Assembly (NCBI RefSeq): GCF_900106795.1 | Contig: NZ_FNNS01000005.1 | Span: 118,681 to 182,680, forward strand | Direction: 5' to 3' | DNA length: 64,000 nt | From: Aequorivita viscosa | GTDB taxonomy: Bacteria; Bacteroidota; Bacteroidia; Flavobacteriales; Flavobacteriaceae | Shown: piece by piece, positions 9,175-19,198 of the stretch | How the letters are laid out: each line of letters starts with the position of its first letter | Position numbering within the stretch: position 1 is the first letter of the stretch | The notes under the pieces: generated by a model | What the model saw: only the letters and a program-made list of their open reading frames with translations | Told to the model about the DNA's origin: nothing | The model's database searches: none | Made by a program: the position numbers and the translations under genes

Positions 9175-10491
9175 TTACAATAGTTTTCCAGCCAAAAAAA
9201 AAGCCGCAATCGAAAAGTAAATTATAATCCCGGTAACATCGACCAAGGTTGCCACAAATGGTGCTGAAGCTGTGGCCGGGTCTAGTTTTATTTTTCTTAG
9301 TATAAACGGAATTAATGAACCAGACAGGGTTCCCCAGAGCACAATAAATACCAATGAAACGGATACACTTAAGGCTACGTATAATCAAAATACTCCATAA
9401 TCATATATTCCTGTTATTTGCCAGAGCCATATTCTTATAAAACCTATACTGCCTAGGATTGTTCCTAAGATTAGCCCAGATAGCAGTTCTTTTTTCATTA
9501 CATACCACCAGTCTTTTAACTTCAATTCCTTTAAAGCCATAGCACGAATAATCAAAGAAGCGGCTTGAGATCCAGAGTTTCCGCCACTTGAAATAATTAA
9601 GGGAACAAACAAAGCTAAAACCACTGCTTTTTCAATTTCACCTTCAAAAAAGCCCATTGCCGAGGCGGTTAACATTTCCCCAAAAAATAGAATAACCAAC
9701 CATCCTGCTCGTTTCTTAACAAGATCTGAAAGGGTAGATTGGGTATAAGACATATCTAAAACTTCCGTTCCTCCAAATTTATGTATGTCTTCGGTGGTCT
9801 GTTCTTGAACTCTATCCAAAATATCGTCAAAGGTTACAATGCCAACAAGTACGCCATTTTCAGTGATGATGGGCAGGGCAGATCGGTCATATTTGTCAAA
9901 AATTTCTACAGCTTCTTCGATAGACGTGGTCGTTGTTATGGCAAGGACGTGAGCATCCATAAGTTCAGAGATTTTGGTGGTAGCTTCTGCCATAAGTAGC
10001 TCTCCAATTCTAAGGTCGTCAATTAATTTATTGCTTTCATCTACAACATAAACGAAATTTAGTGTTTCTGCTCTTTTGCCTTCTTTTTTGATTAGAGATA
10101 AAACTTGAGCAACGGTTTTATCTGGTTTTGTTTGAATGTAATGAGGGGTCATCAATCTCGCAATACTGTCTTTGTTGTATCCAATGAGATTGAGCGCAAT
10201 TTCTTTTTCTTGACTGTTAAGAAGGCTTATAGATCTTTTAATTAAATGATCTGGAAAATTATCAAATAGCTTAGTCCTATTGTCGGGAGGTAAATTGTTT
10301 AACACTTCAGAAAGCTCAATATTACCAAGAGATTTTATAATCTCTATTTGTTCCTTTGGTTGCAAAAATGGAAAAACAAGTGTTTTTTTATTGGAAGAAA
10401 GCATGATAAACGACAAGTTTCATTGTTTACTATCCATTTCAGATAATTGTTCTGCGATATCGGCTGGATGCTGATTTTGGAAATCTACCAT
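9175..10491 (-). pseudogene. mgtE: Magnesium transporter MgtE, interrupted by two in-frame TGA codons
   Basis: Read from an ATG at 10491 to a TAA at 9175 the frame has 438 codons, the usual MgtE length, but TGA occurs at codon 24 (10420-10422) and codon 369 (9385-9387). All the expected parts are present in the same frame: an N-terminal helical domain starting QNQHPADIAEQLSEMD, paired CBS domains (SALPIITENGVLVGIVTFDDIL), and transmembrane segments including LIISSGGNSGSQAASLIIRA and, after the second TGA, LWGTLSGSLIPFILRKIKLD and SAPFVATLVDVTGIIIY, which form the Mg pore. The second TGA stands where homologues have Trp (TGG). MgtE is a Mg-gated channel in the inner membrane. Either this is a recent pseudogene or the bases are sequencing errors. 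Confidence 0.85.
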
Positions 10492-10822
10492 GAGCTGTAT
10501 TTTTAAATTTTTTCTATTTAAAAAGAAGGACGAAGTTGGCTAAAAAGATTGCTTTTAACTTCAGTAAAACAAATCAATATTGTTGATAGTAATGTCTAGT
10601 GTTGATCGTTTCATCAATATGAAATTAAAGCTTCCGGTTTTATCTAAAAATGAACACTAGCAGGGTTTTGATAAATGAAACATTCTGAAAATATGCACGG
10701 AAGAAGTTTAAAATTTTGATAAAATAGGATATAATTAATGGTTTTTCGAGATTTCAAGAAATAGGCTACAAACCCTTATTTAACATAAAAACCGTCTTCT
10801 CTTTCACAAAAAATTAGTAAAC
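10492..10822. other. Intergenic region between mgtE and the dipeptidyl peptidase gene
   Basis: About 330 AT-rich bases with divergent genes on both sides. A pair of eight-base inverted words, CTAGTGTT and AACACTAG, occurs near 10595 and 10655. No gene, RNA or convincing hairpin was recognised. Confidence 0.4.
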
Positions 10823-10846
10823 TTGGCATGCCAAAAATTTAACATT

Positions 10847-13027
10847 TTGAATAAATTCATCTCCCTATCATTATTGCTGCTTTTCTTGGCGGCTTTTTCC
10901 CCTATTACAGGCCAACAAAACGACATAACTCTCGAAGAAATTTGGGGTGGAGCTTTCCGAACTCAAGGTATGGAGGCGTTGCGTTCTCTTAACAACGGAA
11001 AGGAGTATGCAGTGCTTAATTATGATCGAAGCAAGAAAGCATCTACCGTCGATGTTTACAGGTATAAAGACGGCGAAATGGTGCGAACTATTTTGAATAG
11101 TTCAAATTTGCCGGGAATAAATCACATTATATCATATGAGCTTAACAAAGATGAATCTAAAATTCTATTTTCAACAGGGTTACAGCAAGTTTATAGACGA
11201 TCTTCATTAGGGATATACTACGTTTATGACATAAAAACTGAAGAATTTTCACTCGTTTCTACTAACAAAATTCAAGAACCTACTTTTAGCAATGATGGTA
11301 GTAAAATAGCGTATGGTTATCAAAACAATCTTTATGTGAAAGATTTAAATTCTGGCAAAACCGAACAGATAACCTCCGATGGTGAAAAAAATATTATTAT
11401 AAATGGAATTACCGATTGGGTATATGAAGAGGAGTTTGCATTTGTGCGTGCCTTTGAATGGAGCCTGAATGGCGATAAAATAGCCTATATTAAATTTGAC
11501 GAGACCGAAGTGCCAGAATTTAATATGGATGTTTATGGAAATGAACTTTACCCTTCTGCCGATACTTTTAAATATCCAAAAGCAGGTGAAAATAATTCAG
11601 TAGTTTCACTTTGGATATATGATTTAAATAAAGGTCGGGCTTCTAAAGTAAATCTTTCAGAATATAACAATTACTACATTCCAAGGTTGCTTTGGACAAA
11701 AGATAATGATGTGCTAAGCGTTCAATTAACAAATAGACATCAAAATGTTATTGATTTAGTTTTTGTTAATGTGGCTAATAATACTTCAAAATTGATTCTT
11801 GCAGAAAAGGATGATGCCTATGTTGAGGTAACTGATAATTTAACTTTTTTAAATAACAATAGCTTCTTTTGGACGAGCGAAAAGGACGGATGGAACCATA
11901 TTTATCAATACGATAAAGAAGGAAAACAAATTTCGCAAGTGACTAATGGACCTTGGGAAGTAACAAATTTTTATGGTTTTGATCAAAATACTGGACGTGT
12001 GTATTATCAAAGCACTGAAAATGGGAGTATTAATCGTGATGTTTTTTCCATTTTGCCATCAGGAAGAAACAAAGTACGTTTAACTGATAATACAGGTACA
12101 AATAGCGCCGATTTTAGCTCAGACTTCACCTATTTTATCAATGTGTTTTCCAATGCAACTACACCGTATACATATACACTTCACCAATCAAAAACTGGAA
12201 AGTTAATTCGTGAAATAAAGAATAACAATGATCTAAAAAAACGATTGGCTTCGTATAAAATTTCACCTAAAGAATATGCAACTATCAACGTCAATGGAGC
12301 AGAGTTGAATATGTATATGATAAAGCCTTTAAATTTCGACGAGTCAAAACAGTACCCGCTGTTTATGTATCAGTACTCAGGTCCAGGTTCACAAAGTGTA
12401 GCTAACAGTTGGATGGGAAGTAATGATTATTGGCACGAAATGCTTGTTAATCAACAAGAAATAATTGTTGTTTGTGTTGATGGTCGAGGAACAGGATTCA
12501 AGGGTCGCGATTTCAAAAAAATGACTCAAAAAGAATTAGGTAAATATGAAGTTGAAGATCAAGTTGCAGTGGCAAAAAAGTTAGGTCAATTACCTTATAT
12601 CGATGCTTCTAGAACAGGAATTTGGGGCTGGAGCTATGGTGGTTTTATGTCGTCTAACGCATTGTTCCAAGCGCCCGAAACTTTTGAAATGGCAATTGCT
12701 GTAGCTCCAGTTACAAGTTGGAGGTTTTATGATACAATTTATACCGAGCGCTACATGCAAACGCCTCAAGAAAACCCAAGTGGCTACGACGATAACTCTC
12801 CAAATTCGCACGTAAATGGTTTGCAAGGAGAATTTTTGTTAATTCACGGAAGTGCCGATGACAACGTTCACGTTCAAAATACAATGCGATTGGTAGAAGC
12901 TTTGGTTCAAGCGAACAAACAATTTGATTGGCGTATTTACCCAGATAAAAACCACGGAATTTATGGCGGCAAGACGCGTTTGCATCTTTATACTTTAATG
13001 ACCGAATTCATTAAGAACAATTTATAA
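10847..13027 (+). CDS. Dipeptidyl peptidase IV, serine protease family S9B
   Basis: A secreted or periplasmic exopeptidase of about 726 residues that removes Xaa-Pro dipeptides from peptide N-termini. A signal peptide is visible (NKFISLSLLLLFLAAFSPITGQ). The beta-propeller domain contains the Glu motif YEEEFAFVRAFEW, which holds the substrate amino terminus. The hydrolase domain carries Ser596 in GWSYGGF, Asp671/672 in GSADDNVH and His703 in DKNHGIYGG. The start is uncertain: only TTG codons fit, at 10823 or 10847; the second sits directly before the signal peptide and follows a near-consensus promoter box (TAAACTTG, 10818-10825). The two POT transporters downstream would import the products. 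Confidence 0.93.
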   Translation: MNKFISLSLLLLFLAAFSPITGQQNDITLEEIWGGAFRTQGMEALRSLNNGKEYAVLNYDRSKKASTVDVYRYKDGEMVRTILNSSNLPGINHIISYELNKDESKILFSTGLQQVYRRSSLGIYYVYDIKTEEFSLVSTNKIQEPTFSNDGSKIAYGYQNNLYVKDLNSGKTEQITSDGEKNIIINGITDWVYEEEFAFVRAFEWSLNGDKIAYIKFDETEVPEFNMDVYGNELYPSADTFKYPKAGENNSVVSLWIYDLNKGRASKVNLSEYNNYYIPRLLWTKDNDVLSVQLTNRHQNVIDLVFVNVANNTSKLILAEKDDAYVEVTDNLTFLNNNSFFWTSEKDGWNHIYQYDKEGKQISQVTNGPWEVTNFYGFDQNTGRVYYQSTENGSINRDVFSILPSGRNKVRLTDNTGTNSADFSSDFTYFINVFSNATTPYTYTLHQSKTGKLIREIKNNNDLKKRLASYKISPKEYATINVNGAELNMYMIKPLNFDESKQYPLFMYQYSGPGSQSVANSWMGSNDYWHEMLVNQQEIIVVCVDGRGTGFKGRDFKKMTQKELGKYEVEDQVAVAKKLGQLPYIDASRTGIWGWSYGGFMSSNALFQAPETFEMAIAVAPVTSWRFYDTIYTERYMQTPQENPSGYDDNSPNSHVNGLQGEFLLIHGSADDNVHVQNTMRLVEALVQANKQFDWRIYPDKNHGIYGGKTRLHLYTLMTEFIKNNL

Positions 13028-13059
13028 TAAATCAACATTAATCTAAATCAACCATTTAT

Positions 13060-14463
13060 ATGTCAGACGCATTACAATATCAAAAGCAAAAAGAAATATT
13101 TGGTCATCCAGTAGGACTATATATCCTATTTTTCACCGAAATGTGGGAGCGTTTTTCCTATTACGGAATGCGGGCAATTTTAGTACTGTACCTAGTTGCA
13201 GAAACAACCAGTGCAAACCCAGGATTAGGTTGGACAAATGCTGAAGCACTTTCGGTTTACGGGTGGTATACTATGTTTGTTTATGTAGCATCGATTCCTG
13301 GCGGATGGATCGCCGATAAGTTTTTAGGACAGAAACAATCCGTACTTGTGGGAGGTATACTGCTCGTAGCGGGCCACGCAATACTTTCTATTGAAGAAAT
13401 GTGGGCTTTTTACTCCGGACTTGGGTTAATTGTGGCAGGTGTAGGTATGCTTAAGCCAAATATTTCAACAATGGTTGGAGGACTTTATAAAGATGGTGAT
13501 ATTAGAAGAGATAAAGGTTTTACTATATTCTATATAGGAATTAACGTAGGTGCTTTCTTATCGAGTATTATCGTTGGTTATGTAGGTGAAACATACGGAT
13601 GGCATTACGGATTTGGACTTGCTGCCATAGGAATGGCTTTAGGGTTAATTCAATATTTGGTAGGTCAAAAACACTTAAAATATGTTGGTAATAATACTAA
13701 CAAATCTATAGATCCAGAAGAAAAAGCTGCAATGAAAAGACCTTTAAATAAAATTGAAAAAGATAGAATGATTGTTCTGTTTATTTCGTTTTTACTTGTT
13801 ATTGTGTTTTGGGGAGCTTTTGAACAAGCAGGTGGTTTAATGAATCTTTATGCTTCAGAAAAAACCGATCGATTTTTAATGGGTTGGGAAGTGCCAGCAT
13901 CTTGGTTTCAATCTCTTAATGCTATGTTCATTATTATCCTTGGTACTACTGTCGCCGCATATTGGGCCAAGAGAAAATTAAAAGGAAAAGTTTCTACTTC
14001 TCTCTTTAAAATGAGTATCGGTTTAGTAATTATGGGTCTTGGTTTCTTCTTTATGACCGCGGCTGCTGGTCAGTACAACAATGAAGGTTCGTCAGCAATG
14101 TACTGGTTAGTTTTAGCCTATTTGTTCCATACAATTGGTGAATTATGTCTTTCTCCTGTTGCACTATCCTATATTACTAAGTTAGCTCCATTAAAGTACG
14201 CTTCATTAATGATGGGAGTTTACTTTGCAATGACTGGATTTGGGAATTTATTAGCTGGCTTCTTAGGACAATCAGCTTCCGATTTAGGTGAGTATACTGT
14301 ATTTACTGGAATAGCAATTTTTGCAGTTGCTTTTGGTATATTGGTTCTTTTAGTGAGAAGAAAGTTAGAAAGCCTTACGCATGGAGCCGAAGAAAATGAA
14401 CGCGAAATATTGGAACAGGAACCGTTCGAACTTGCAAATGAAGATATTAATAGAGGCAATTAA
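13060..14463 (+). CDS. POT family proton-coupled di/tripeptide transporter (first copy)
   Basis: A 467-residue major-facilitator protein with about 12 transmembrane helices. The proton-coupling motif ExxERFxxYG is seen as EMWERFSYYG near residue 27, and the PTR2 signature as TIFYIGINVGAFLSS. It takes up small peptides across the inner membrane with protons. It starts 32 bases after the dipeptidyl peptidase gene and 36 bases before a second POT gene, so the three are likely one operon. Confidence 0.93.
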   Translation: MSDALQYQKQKEIFGHPVGLYILFFTEMWERFSYYGMRAILVLYLVAETTSANPGLGWTNAEALSVYGWYTMFVYVASIPGGWIADKFLGQKQSVLVGGILLVAGHAILSIEEMWAFYSGLGLIVAGVGMLKPNISTMVGGLYKDGDIRRDKGFTIFYIGINVGAFLSSIIVGYVGETYGWHYGFGLAAIGMALGLIQYLVGQKHLKYVGNNTNKSIDPEEKAAMKRPLNKIEKDRMIVLFISFLLVIVFWGAFEQAGGLMNLYASEKTDRFLMGWEVPASWFQSLNAMFIIILGTTVAAYWAKRKLKGKVSTSLFKMSIGLVIMGLGFFFMTAAAGQYNNEGSSAMYWLVLAYLFHTIGELCLSPVALSYITKLAPLKYASLMMGVYFAMTGFGNLLAGFLGQSASDLGEYTVFTGIAIFAVAFGILVLLVRRKLESLTHGAEENEREILEQEPFELANEDINRGN

Positions 14464-14499
14464 TTTTTAAAAAAATCAATTAAACCAAACTATATACTG

Positions 14500-16287
14500 A
14501 TGAAAACAGATATTGAAAATTTATTTAAAGACACCGTTTTAGGGCATCCAGTCGGACTCTTTATCCTCTTTTTTACTGAAATGTGGGAACGTTTTTCCTT
14601 TTACGGAATGCGTATTCTGTTAATCCTGTTTTTAACAGCACCTTTAATGAGTGATAATCCTGGTTGGGATTGGCCTCGTGAACACGCGCTAGCTTTAATT
14701 GGTACCTATGCTTCACTTTTATACCTAACTCCAATTATTGGAGGATGGATTGCAGATAAGTTTACAGGTTATAGACTGGCTGTTGTAATAGGCTGTGTTG
14801 TAATGACTCTTGGCCACGCGGCTATGGCACTGGAAACCACTTCTTCTTTCTATTTAGGATTAGCACTTTTAGTTATTGGCACTGGTTTCTTTAAACCAAA
14901 TATTACTTCCATTATTTCTGAAATGTATAAAACCAGGGAATCTAAAAAAGATGGTGCTTACACTATATTCTATATGGGTGTAAATGCGGGAGCTTTCTTC
15001 GGAATGATGCTTTGTGGATATTTAGCTGAAAACTATGGATGGGCTTACGGTTTTGGATTGGCTGGAATTTTTATGTTGTTAGGAATGCTTCAGTTTATAT
15101 TGGCACATAAAATCTTTGGAAAAGTAGGGGATAGACCTTCTAAAAAAGTTGAAGTAATTATTCATGAGGAAGAAGATATAAATGATCCTGCCGTAGTTGA
15201 AGAAGAAGTTAAAGCAGCCATTAAACTGAACCCATTTACCACGTTTGACTATGTGTTAATCGTGCTATCATCTATAGGTGGTTTGCTGTACCTGTTTAAC
15301 GATCCGTTAGAAACTATTTACTCAAAATCTTTAGTCCCCTTTCAAATAGGAGGAATGAGTGGAACTAATATTGTAGTTCTTGCTGCTTTGGCAATGTTTC
15401 TTCTCTTGTTAATTACACGTATTGCACGTTATTTACCTATTGTTCGCGATAGACTAATTGCAGTTACAATTTTTGCGCTCTTTACAGTGTTTTTCTTTGC
15501 TTTCTTTGAGCAATCATTGGGTTCTATGACCTTGTTTGCAAGTGACTATACCGATAGAACTTTAGAAGGAAATTCAGCTACAATTTTTAAAATTATAGAT
15601 GGTTTACTGACAACAATTCCATTGATTATCATCACCTATGTAATTATACTTATCTTCAAAAAAACCTTTACAAAAATTGGAGCTTCAAACATTGTGTTGG
15701 CAATAGCTTTCGTACTGGTGTGGGCATTGGTTATTTATCGTATTTACGACAAAGCATTTTCAGAAGAACTAAGAGTTGACGCTACTTGGTTTGGGATTTT
15801 AAACTCGTTCTTTATCATTACCCTTGCGCCACTTTTCTCAAAATGGTGGGAAAGCAAATACAATCCAAGCGCCGCTATGAAGTACGGTATTGGTTTAGTG
15901 CTTTTAGGGCTTGGCTTTGCAATTCTTTCTTATGGAGCAATGGACATTCCTCCAGGAGCAAAAACAGCCTCTGTGAGTATGGTGTTTTTAATAATGGCGT
16001 ACTTATTTCATACTATGGGTGAATTGTGTTTATCGCCACTCGGACTGTCTTATTTAAGTAAATTGGTCCCTGCAAGAATGATTGGTTTTATGTTTGGAGT
16101 TTGGTATTTGGCAATTGCTGTTGGACAAAAAGCTGCAAACACAATGGGAGGTATGATTGATAAAATATCTGCAGAATATTCACTTGGAACTTTCTTTTTG
16201 ATTTTTACGCTTATTCCAATTGGAGTTGGATTTATAGCAATGTTATTAAATCCAGTATTAAAAAAATTGATGCACGGCATTCGCTAA
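14500..16287 (+). CDS. POT family proton-coupled peptide transporter (second, longer copy)
   Basis: A 595-residue protein with the same key motifs as its neighbour (EMWERFSFYG near residue 27, TIFYMGVNAGAFFGM, PTR2 region ELCLSPLGLSYLSKL). It is about 130 residues longer: an acidic loop (HEEEDINDPAVVEEEVKAA) and extra hydrophobic segments lie between the two helix bundles. The pair probably arose by duplication and then diverged. It likely imports peptides of a different size or sequence, but the substrate cannot be deduced. A bidirectional-looking terminator follows. Confidence 0.92.
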   Translation: MKTDIENLFKDTVLGHPVGLFILFFTEMWERFSFYGMRILLILFLTAPLMSDNPGWDWPREHALALIGTYASLLYLTPIIGGWIADKFTGYRLAVVIGCVVMTLGHAAMALETTSSFYLGLALLVIGTGFFKPNITSIISEMYKTRESKKDGAYTIFYMGVNAGAFFGMMLCGYLAENYGWAYGFGLAGIFMLLGMLQFILAHKIFGKVGDRPSKKVEVIIHEEEDINDPAVVEEEVKAAIKLNPFTTFDYVLIVLSSIGGLLYLFNDPLETIYSKSLVPFQIGGMSGTNIVVLAALAMFLLLLITRIARYLPIVRDRLIAVTIFALFTVFFFAFFEQSLGSMTLFASDYTDRTLEGNSATIFKIIDGLLTTIPLIIITYVIILIFKKTFTKIGASNIVLAIAFVLVWALVIYRIYDKAFSEELRVDATWFGILNSFFIITLAPLFSKWWESKYNPSAAMKYGIGLVLLGLGFAILSYGAMDIPPGAKTASVSMVFLIMAYLFHTMGELCLSPLGLSYLSKLVPARMIGFMFGVWYLAIAVGQKAANTMGGMIDKISAEYSLGTFFLIFTLIPIGVGFIAMLLNPVLKKLMHGIR

Positions 16288-16306
16288 TACACAATACAAA
16301 CTACTT

Positions 16307-16340
16307 AAAAAACGTTCCTTTTTGTGGAACGTTTTTTGTT
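16307..16340. terminator. Rho-independent terminator, symmetric
   Basis: AAAAAACGTTCC and GGAACGTTTTTT form a perfect 12-base stem with A and T runs on the two sides, 20 bases after the second POT gene. It can work on either strand. Confidence 0.85.
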
Positions 16341-16352
16341 TTATTACATTTG
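16322..16352 (+). promoter_or_regulatory. Promoter of the thioredoxin-like gene
   Basis: TTG (16322-16324), a 20-base spacer and TACATTTG (16345-16352), a full match to the Bacteroidota consensus. It overlaps the loop and right arm of the preceding terminator. It shows that the frame beginning at 16322 cannot be the real start; the ATG at 16373 is. Confidence 0.7.
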
Positions 16353-16372
16353 AATACTTAAAGACATACTTG

Positions 16373-16906
16373 ATGAGAAATATATTGCTACTTTTTTTGA
16401 TGTTGACTGTTGGTGCTGTTAACGCCCAACAAATAAATTGGATGACCATGGACGAAGCTTTGGCTGCTCAAAAGAAAAATCCGAAAAAGATTTTTATGGA
16501 TGTTTACACTACCTGGTGCGGGCCGTGCAAATTACTCGATAAAAACACTTTTAGTGATAAAAATGTAATTGAATACCTTAATAAAAATTATTACTCGGTA
16601 AAATTTAATGCCGAAGGGAATGAGTCTATCACTTATCAAGATTTTACATATACCAACCCAAATTATCAACCCGAACGAAAAGGCAGAAACTCTCAGCATC
16701 TTTTTGCACATGCAATGAAGGTTACCGCATATCCAACGGTTGTTTTTTTTAAGGAAAATGGCGATTTAATTCAGGCAGTGCCAGGGTATCGAACTCCGTC
16801 GCAGCTTGAAATATTCCTTAAAATGATTCATAGTGACGATTATTTAAAAGTTACCACAGCAGAAGCGTGGGATAAATACCAAAAAGATTTTAAATACACA
16901 TTTTAG
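16373..16906 (+). CDS. Secreted thioredoxin-like protein
   Basis: A 177-residue protein with a signal peptide (MRNILLLFLMLTVGAVNAQ) and a thioredoxin fold with the active site Cys49-Gly-Pro-Cys52 in TTWCGPCK. The cis-Pro region AYPTVVFFKENG is present. Such DUF255/thioredoxin-7-like proteins act in the periplasm on protein disulfides. It has its own promoter, so it is probably not cotranscribed with the POT genes. The longer upstream frame overlaps a promoter and was rejected. Confidence 0.87.
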   Translation: MRNILLLFLMLTVGAVNAQQINWMTMDEALAAQKKNPKKIFMDVYTTWCGPCKLLDKNTFSDKNVIEYLNKNYYSVKFNAEGNESITYQDFTYTNPNYQPERKGRNSQHLFAHAMKVTAYPTVVFFKENGDLIQAVPGYRTPSQLEIFLKMIHSDDYLKVTTAEAWDKYQKDFKYTF

Positions 16907-16921
16907 AAAAATCCTTTAAAT

Positions 16922-18946
16922 CTATTCTATAAGGAAAGCTCCTTGTTCAGCAGTATATGCAAACGGGAGCTTTTTTAATTTGCAGGTGTTTTCCCATCGT
17001 TTAATGTACGAGCGGTAATTGCTTCCATCTGCGATAATTTGCTTTGGGTTTAAGCTATCAATTAAGCGCACTAGATTTACTTTTGGGCTGCCCGTGAGTA
17101 TCACAGCGTGTATGTTACTTTGCTTCGGAAAAACACCCAAGCTATCTAAAATCAAAATATTCTTTTGGTTATATCGAAATATTTTTGGTAATTTTTCTTC
17201 GGAATAATGACTAATGTTTACAGCGGTTTTAAACGATTTTATTGGGTATGTTTTATCGTAACGCAGGTTCAAATCATCTTTGTAAACAGTTAATTTCTTT
17301 CCGTTTTTATGGCTTATCAATGTTTTTCTGCTTTTGTGAAACACGATAAGATGGTTTGTAGATGTACTAAATTCGTCATATATGAAAACTGTAAGAATTA
17401 ATGACACGGCAACAAGAGAAACAATCAGTCTTTGGTAATTCAAATTTTTAACGGCTAGTGCTATAGCAATTATCAGTAGATATGCGGCTATGACTTTCAG
17501 TGCCGAAAAGTGGATTTCTTCAAATAAAAATTCATCTTGCAACGCGACCCAATTAATAAATGTATTAAGACCTTCTATCATTCTATTGTATATTTCCGAA
17601 AGCCAATTTGGCAAACTGTTAAAAACTGCCAGCAGCACTATTAATATACCACCACACATTAAGATTGTAAGAAAAGGTAATAAAACAATGTTTGTAAACA
17701 AGAACAACCCTGGAAACTGATGAAAGTAATATAGGCTCAATGGCAAAACCCCAATTTGAGCGCAAATTGTTACTCCTACAATCGGTCCAGTTTTGCGAAC
17801 TAGCCAATATTTTGAATGTCCAATTCCTTTAAAAATAGGAAGCAACCAAACAATAAAAAATACAGCTAAATAACTTAACTGAAACCCGACTTGGAAAAGC
17901 CAAAGCGGATTTATAATTAATAGCGTCAATAAAGACAGAAACAAAGTATTAGTAGAATTGGTCCTGCGATTCAACAGATTGGCATAAGCGAAAAAGCTGA
18001 ACATTGTTACCGCTCGGGTTACGGAAGGCGATAAACCTGAAAGGACAGCAAAACACCAAAGAAGCAATACAATTAAAATGGAGTGCAGTACTATGCCATA
18101 TTTCAATCTTTTTACCGGTTTAAACAGAAATCCAAGGATTATATACAGTATTCCGACGTGAAGCCCAGAAACCGCTAAAATATGCACAGCCCCTGCGGCG
18201 GCATAAGCTTCGTATAGGTTCTTGTCAATGTCTTTCTTTTCGCCTAAAACAAGTGCTTGAATGATGGCGCGTTCGTCCGGCTCCAATTTTGACCTTTCCA
18301 GCTTTCTTATTATTTCTGCGCGTAGGTTTTGTGCAATTCCAAAGATGGTTTTACTGTCTTTAGAAACTTTTAAAATTTCGTTGCTAGAAATTCTTAGTTG
18401 TCCATAAACGCCTTGCAATTTCATATAATTTGAATAATCGAATTGATGCGGGTTTTGTGGTTTTGAGATTTCAGAAACAGTTGTGTAGGTCAATATAACG
18501 TTGTCTGGCACCAGAGGTTTTAGTAGCGAATCTTTAGCAATATTTATTAGCACTTTTCCTGAAGTAGCTATTCCATTTATAGCATTTACTTCAGCAAAGT
18601 ATTTGTGGTTGAATCTATCGGGCTTTAAGGTTTGCGTGATTTTTATTTGCAGGATTTTAGGGGAATTATCAAGAATAATTTTCGAAAAGTGGTTAGGCTG
18701 AAATTCTGGTAACCTAATTTGATAGCTGAAAATTCCTATAGCGAAAAAACACAGATATGCAGCTATTCCTAAATAAACCTGTTGTATCAATTGCTGTCGG
18801 GCTAGTAGCCAAAAGACGAAAACGAGCGATAGCACAACGACTAAAGGCGTTAGAATTAAAAATGGAATAGGGAAGTAGTGTGCTGTTAGAATGCCCAGCA
18901 CCAAAAAGAAAGAAAACTTTACTATTGCAAAATTTACAAACCGCAT
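16922..18946 (-). CDS. comEC: ComEC/Rec2-family DNA-uptake membrane protein
   Basis: A 674-residue inner-membrane protein. The N-terminal region has two to three helices and an OB-like domain (DUF4131), followed by the competence domain with the hallmark HILAVSGLHVGILY near residue 255 and many further helices. In transformable bacteria ComEC is the channel for single-stranded DNA. The C-terminal 150 residues sit where others have a metallo-beta-lactamase domain, but no HxHxDH motif is present; it keeps only a degenerate outline (AVILTGSPKVNLVRL, IIADGSNY). It is followed upstream on the same strand by the NlpC/P60 and lpxB genes. Confidence 0.88.
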   Translation of the reverse strand: MRFVNFAIVKFSFFLVLGILTAHYFPIPFLILTPLVVVLSLVFVFWLLARQQLIQQVYLGIAAYLCFFAIGIFSYQIRLPEFQPNHFSKIILDNSPKILQIKITQTLKPDRFNHKYFAEVNAINGIATSGKVLINIAKDSLLKPLVPDNVILTYTTVSEISKPQNPHQFDYSNYMKLQGVYGQLRISSNEILKVSKDSKTIFGIAQNLRAEIIRKLERSKLEPDERAIIQALVLGEKKDIDKNLYEAYAAAGAVHILAVSGLHVGILYIILGFLFKPVKRLKYGIVLHSILIVLLLWCFAVLSGLSPSVTRAVTMFSFFAYANLLNRRTNSTNTLFLSLLTLLIINPLWLFQVGFQLSYLAVFFIVWLLPIFKGIGHSKYWLVRKTGPIVGVTICAQIGVLPLSLYYFHQFPGLFLFTNIVLLPFLTILMCGGILIVLLAVFNSLPNWLSEIYNRMIEGLNTFINWVALQDEFLFEEIHFSALKVIAAYLLIIAIALAVKNLNYQRLIVSLVAVSLILTVFIYDEFSTSTNHLIVFHKSRKTLISHKNGKKLTVYKDDLNLRYDKTYPIKSFKTAVNISHYSEEKLPKIFRYNQKNILILDSLGVFPKQSNIHAVILTGSPKVNLVRLIDSLNPKQIIADGSNYRSYIKRWENTCKLKKLPFAYTAEQGAFLIE

Positions 18947-19198
18947 AACCCCATTTTTAAGTCAATATTTAAAATTTACTGGGGAGTGCGAAAATATTCG
19001 AGGAGTTGTATTTTATTAAAAAGCTTTTCGGAAAACAACTATCAATTTTCTCTTTGTTTTCAGTGTTTCACTATATTTTAAACAATAAAAACGAAGGTGT
19101 ATTTTAAGTGAAATGTGAATTAAACTTTTTTAACTTTTATTTTAAACCTCGTAATGTGCCTATTTTAAATCAATTACTAAAATACAATAAATTTTGAA

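Noticed and set aside
9170..9388. A 72-residue minus-strand frame after mgtE as a separate gene
   Set aside because: It is in another frame from the MgtE C-terminus, which is coded without shift over the same bases.
9385..10491. TGA read as Trp in this organism, making mgtE intact
   Set aside because: The kinase gene (29238-29240) and the four-helix-bundle gene (33492-33494) end in TGA at the expected place, and many Trp are coded by TGG. A genome-wide recoding does not fit.
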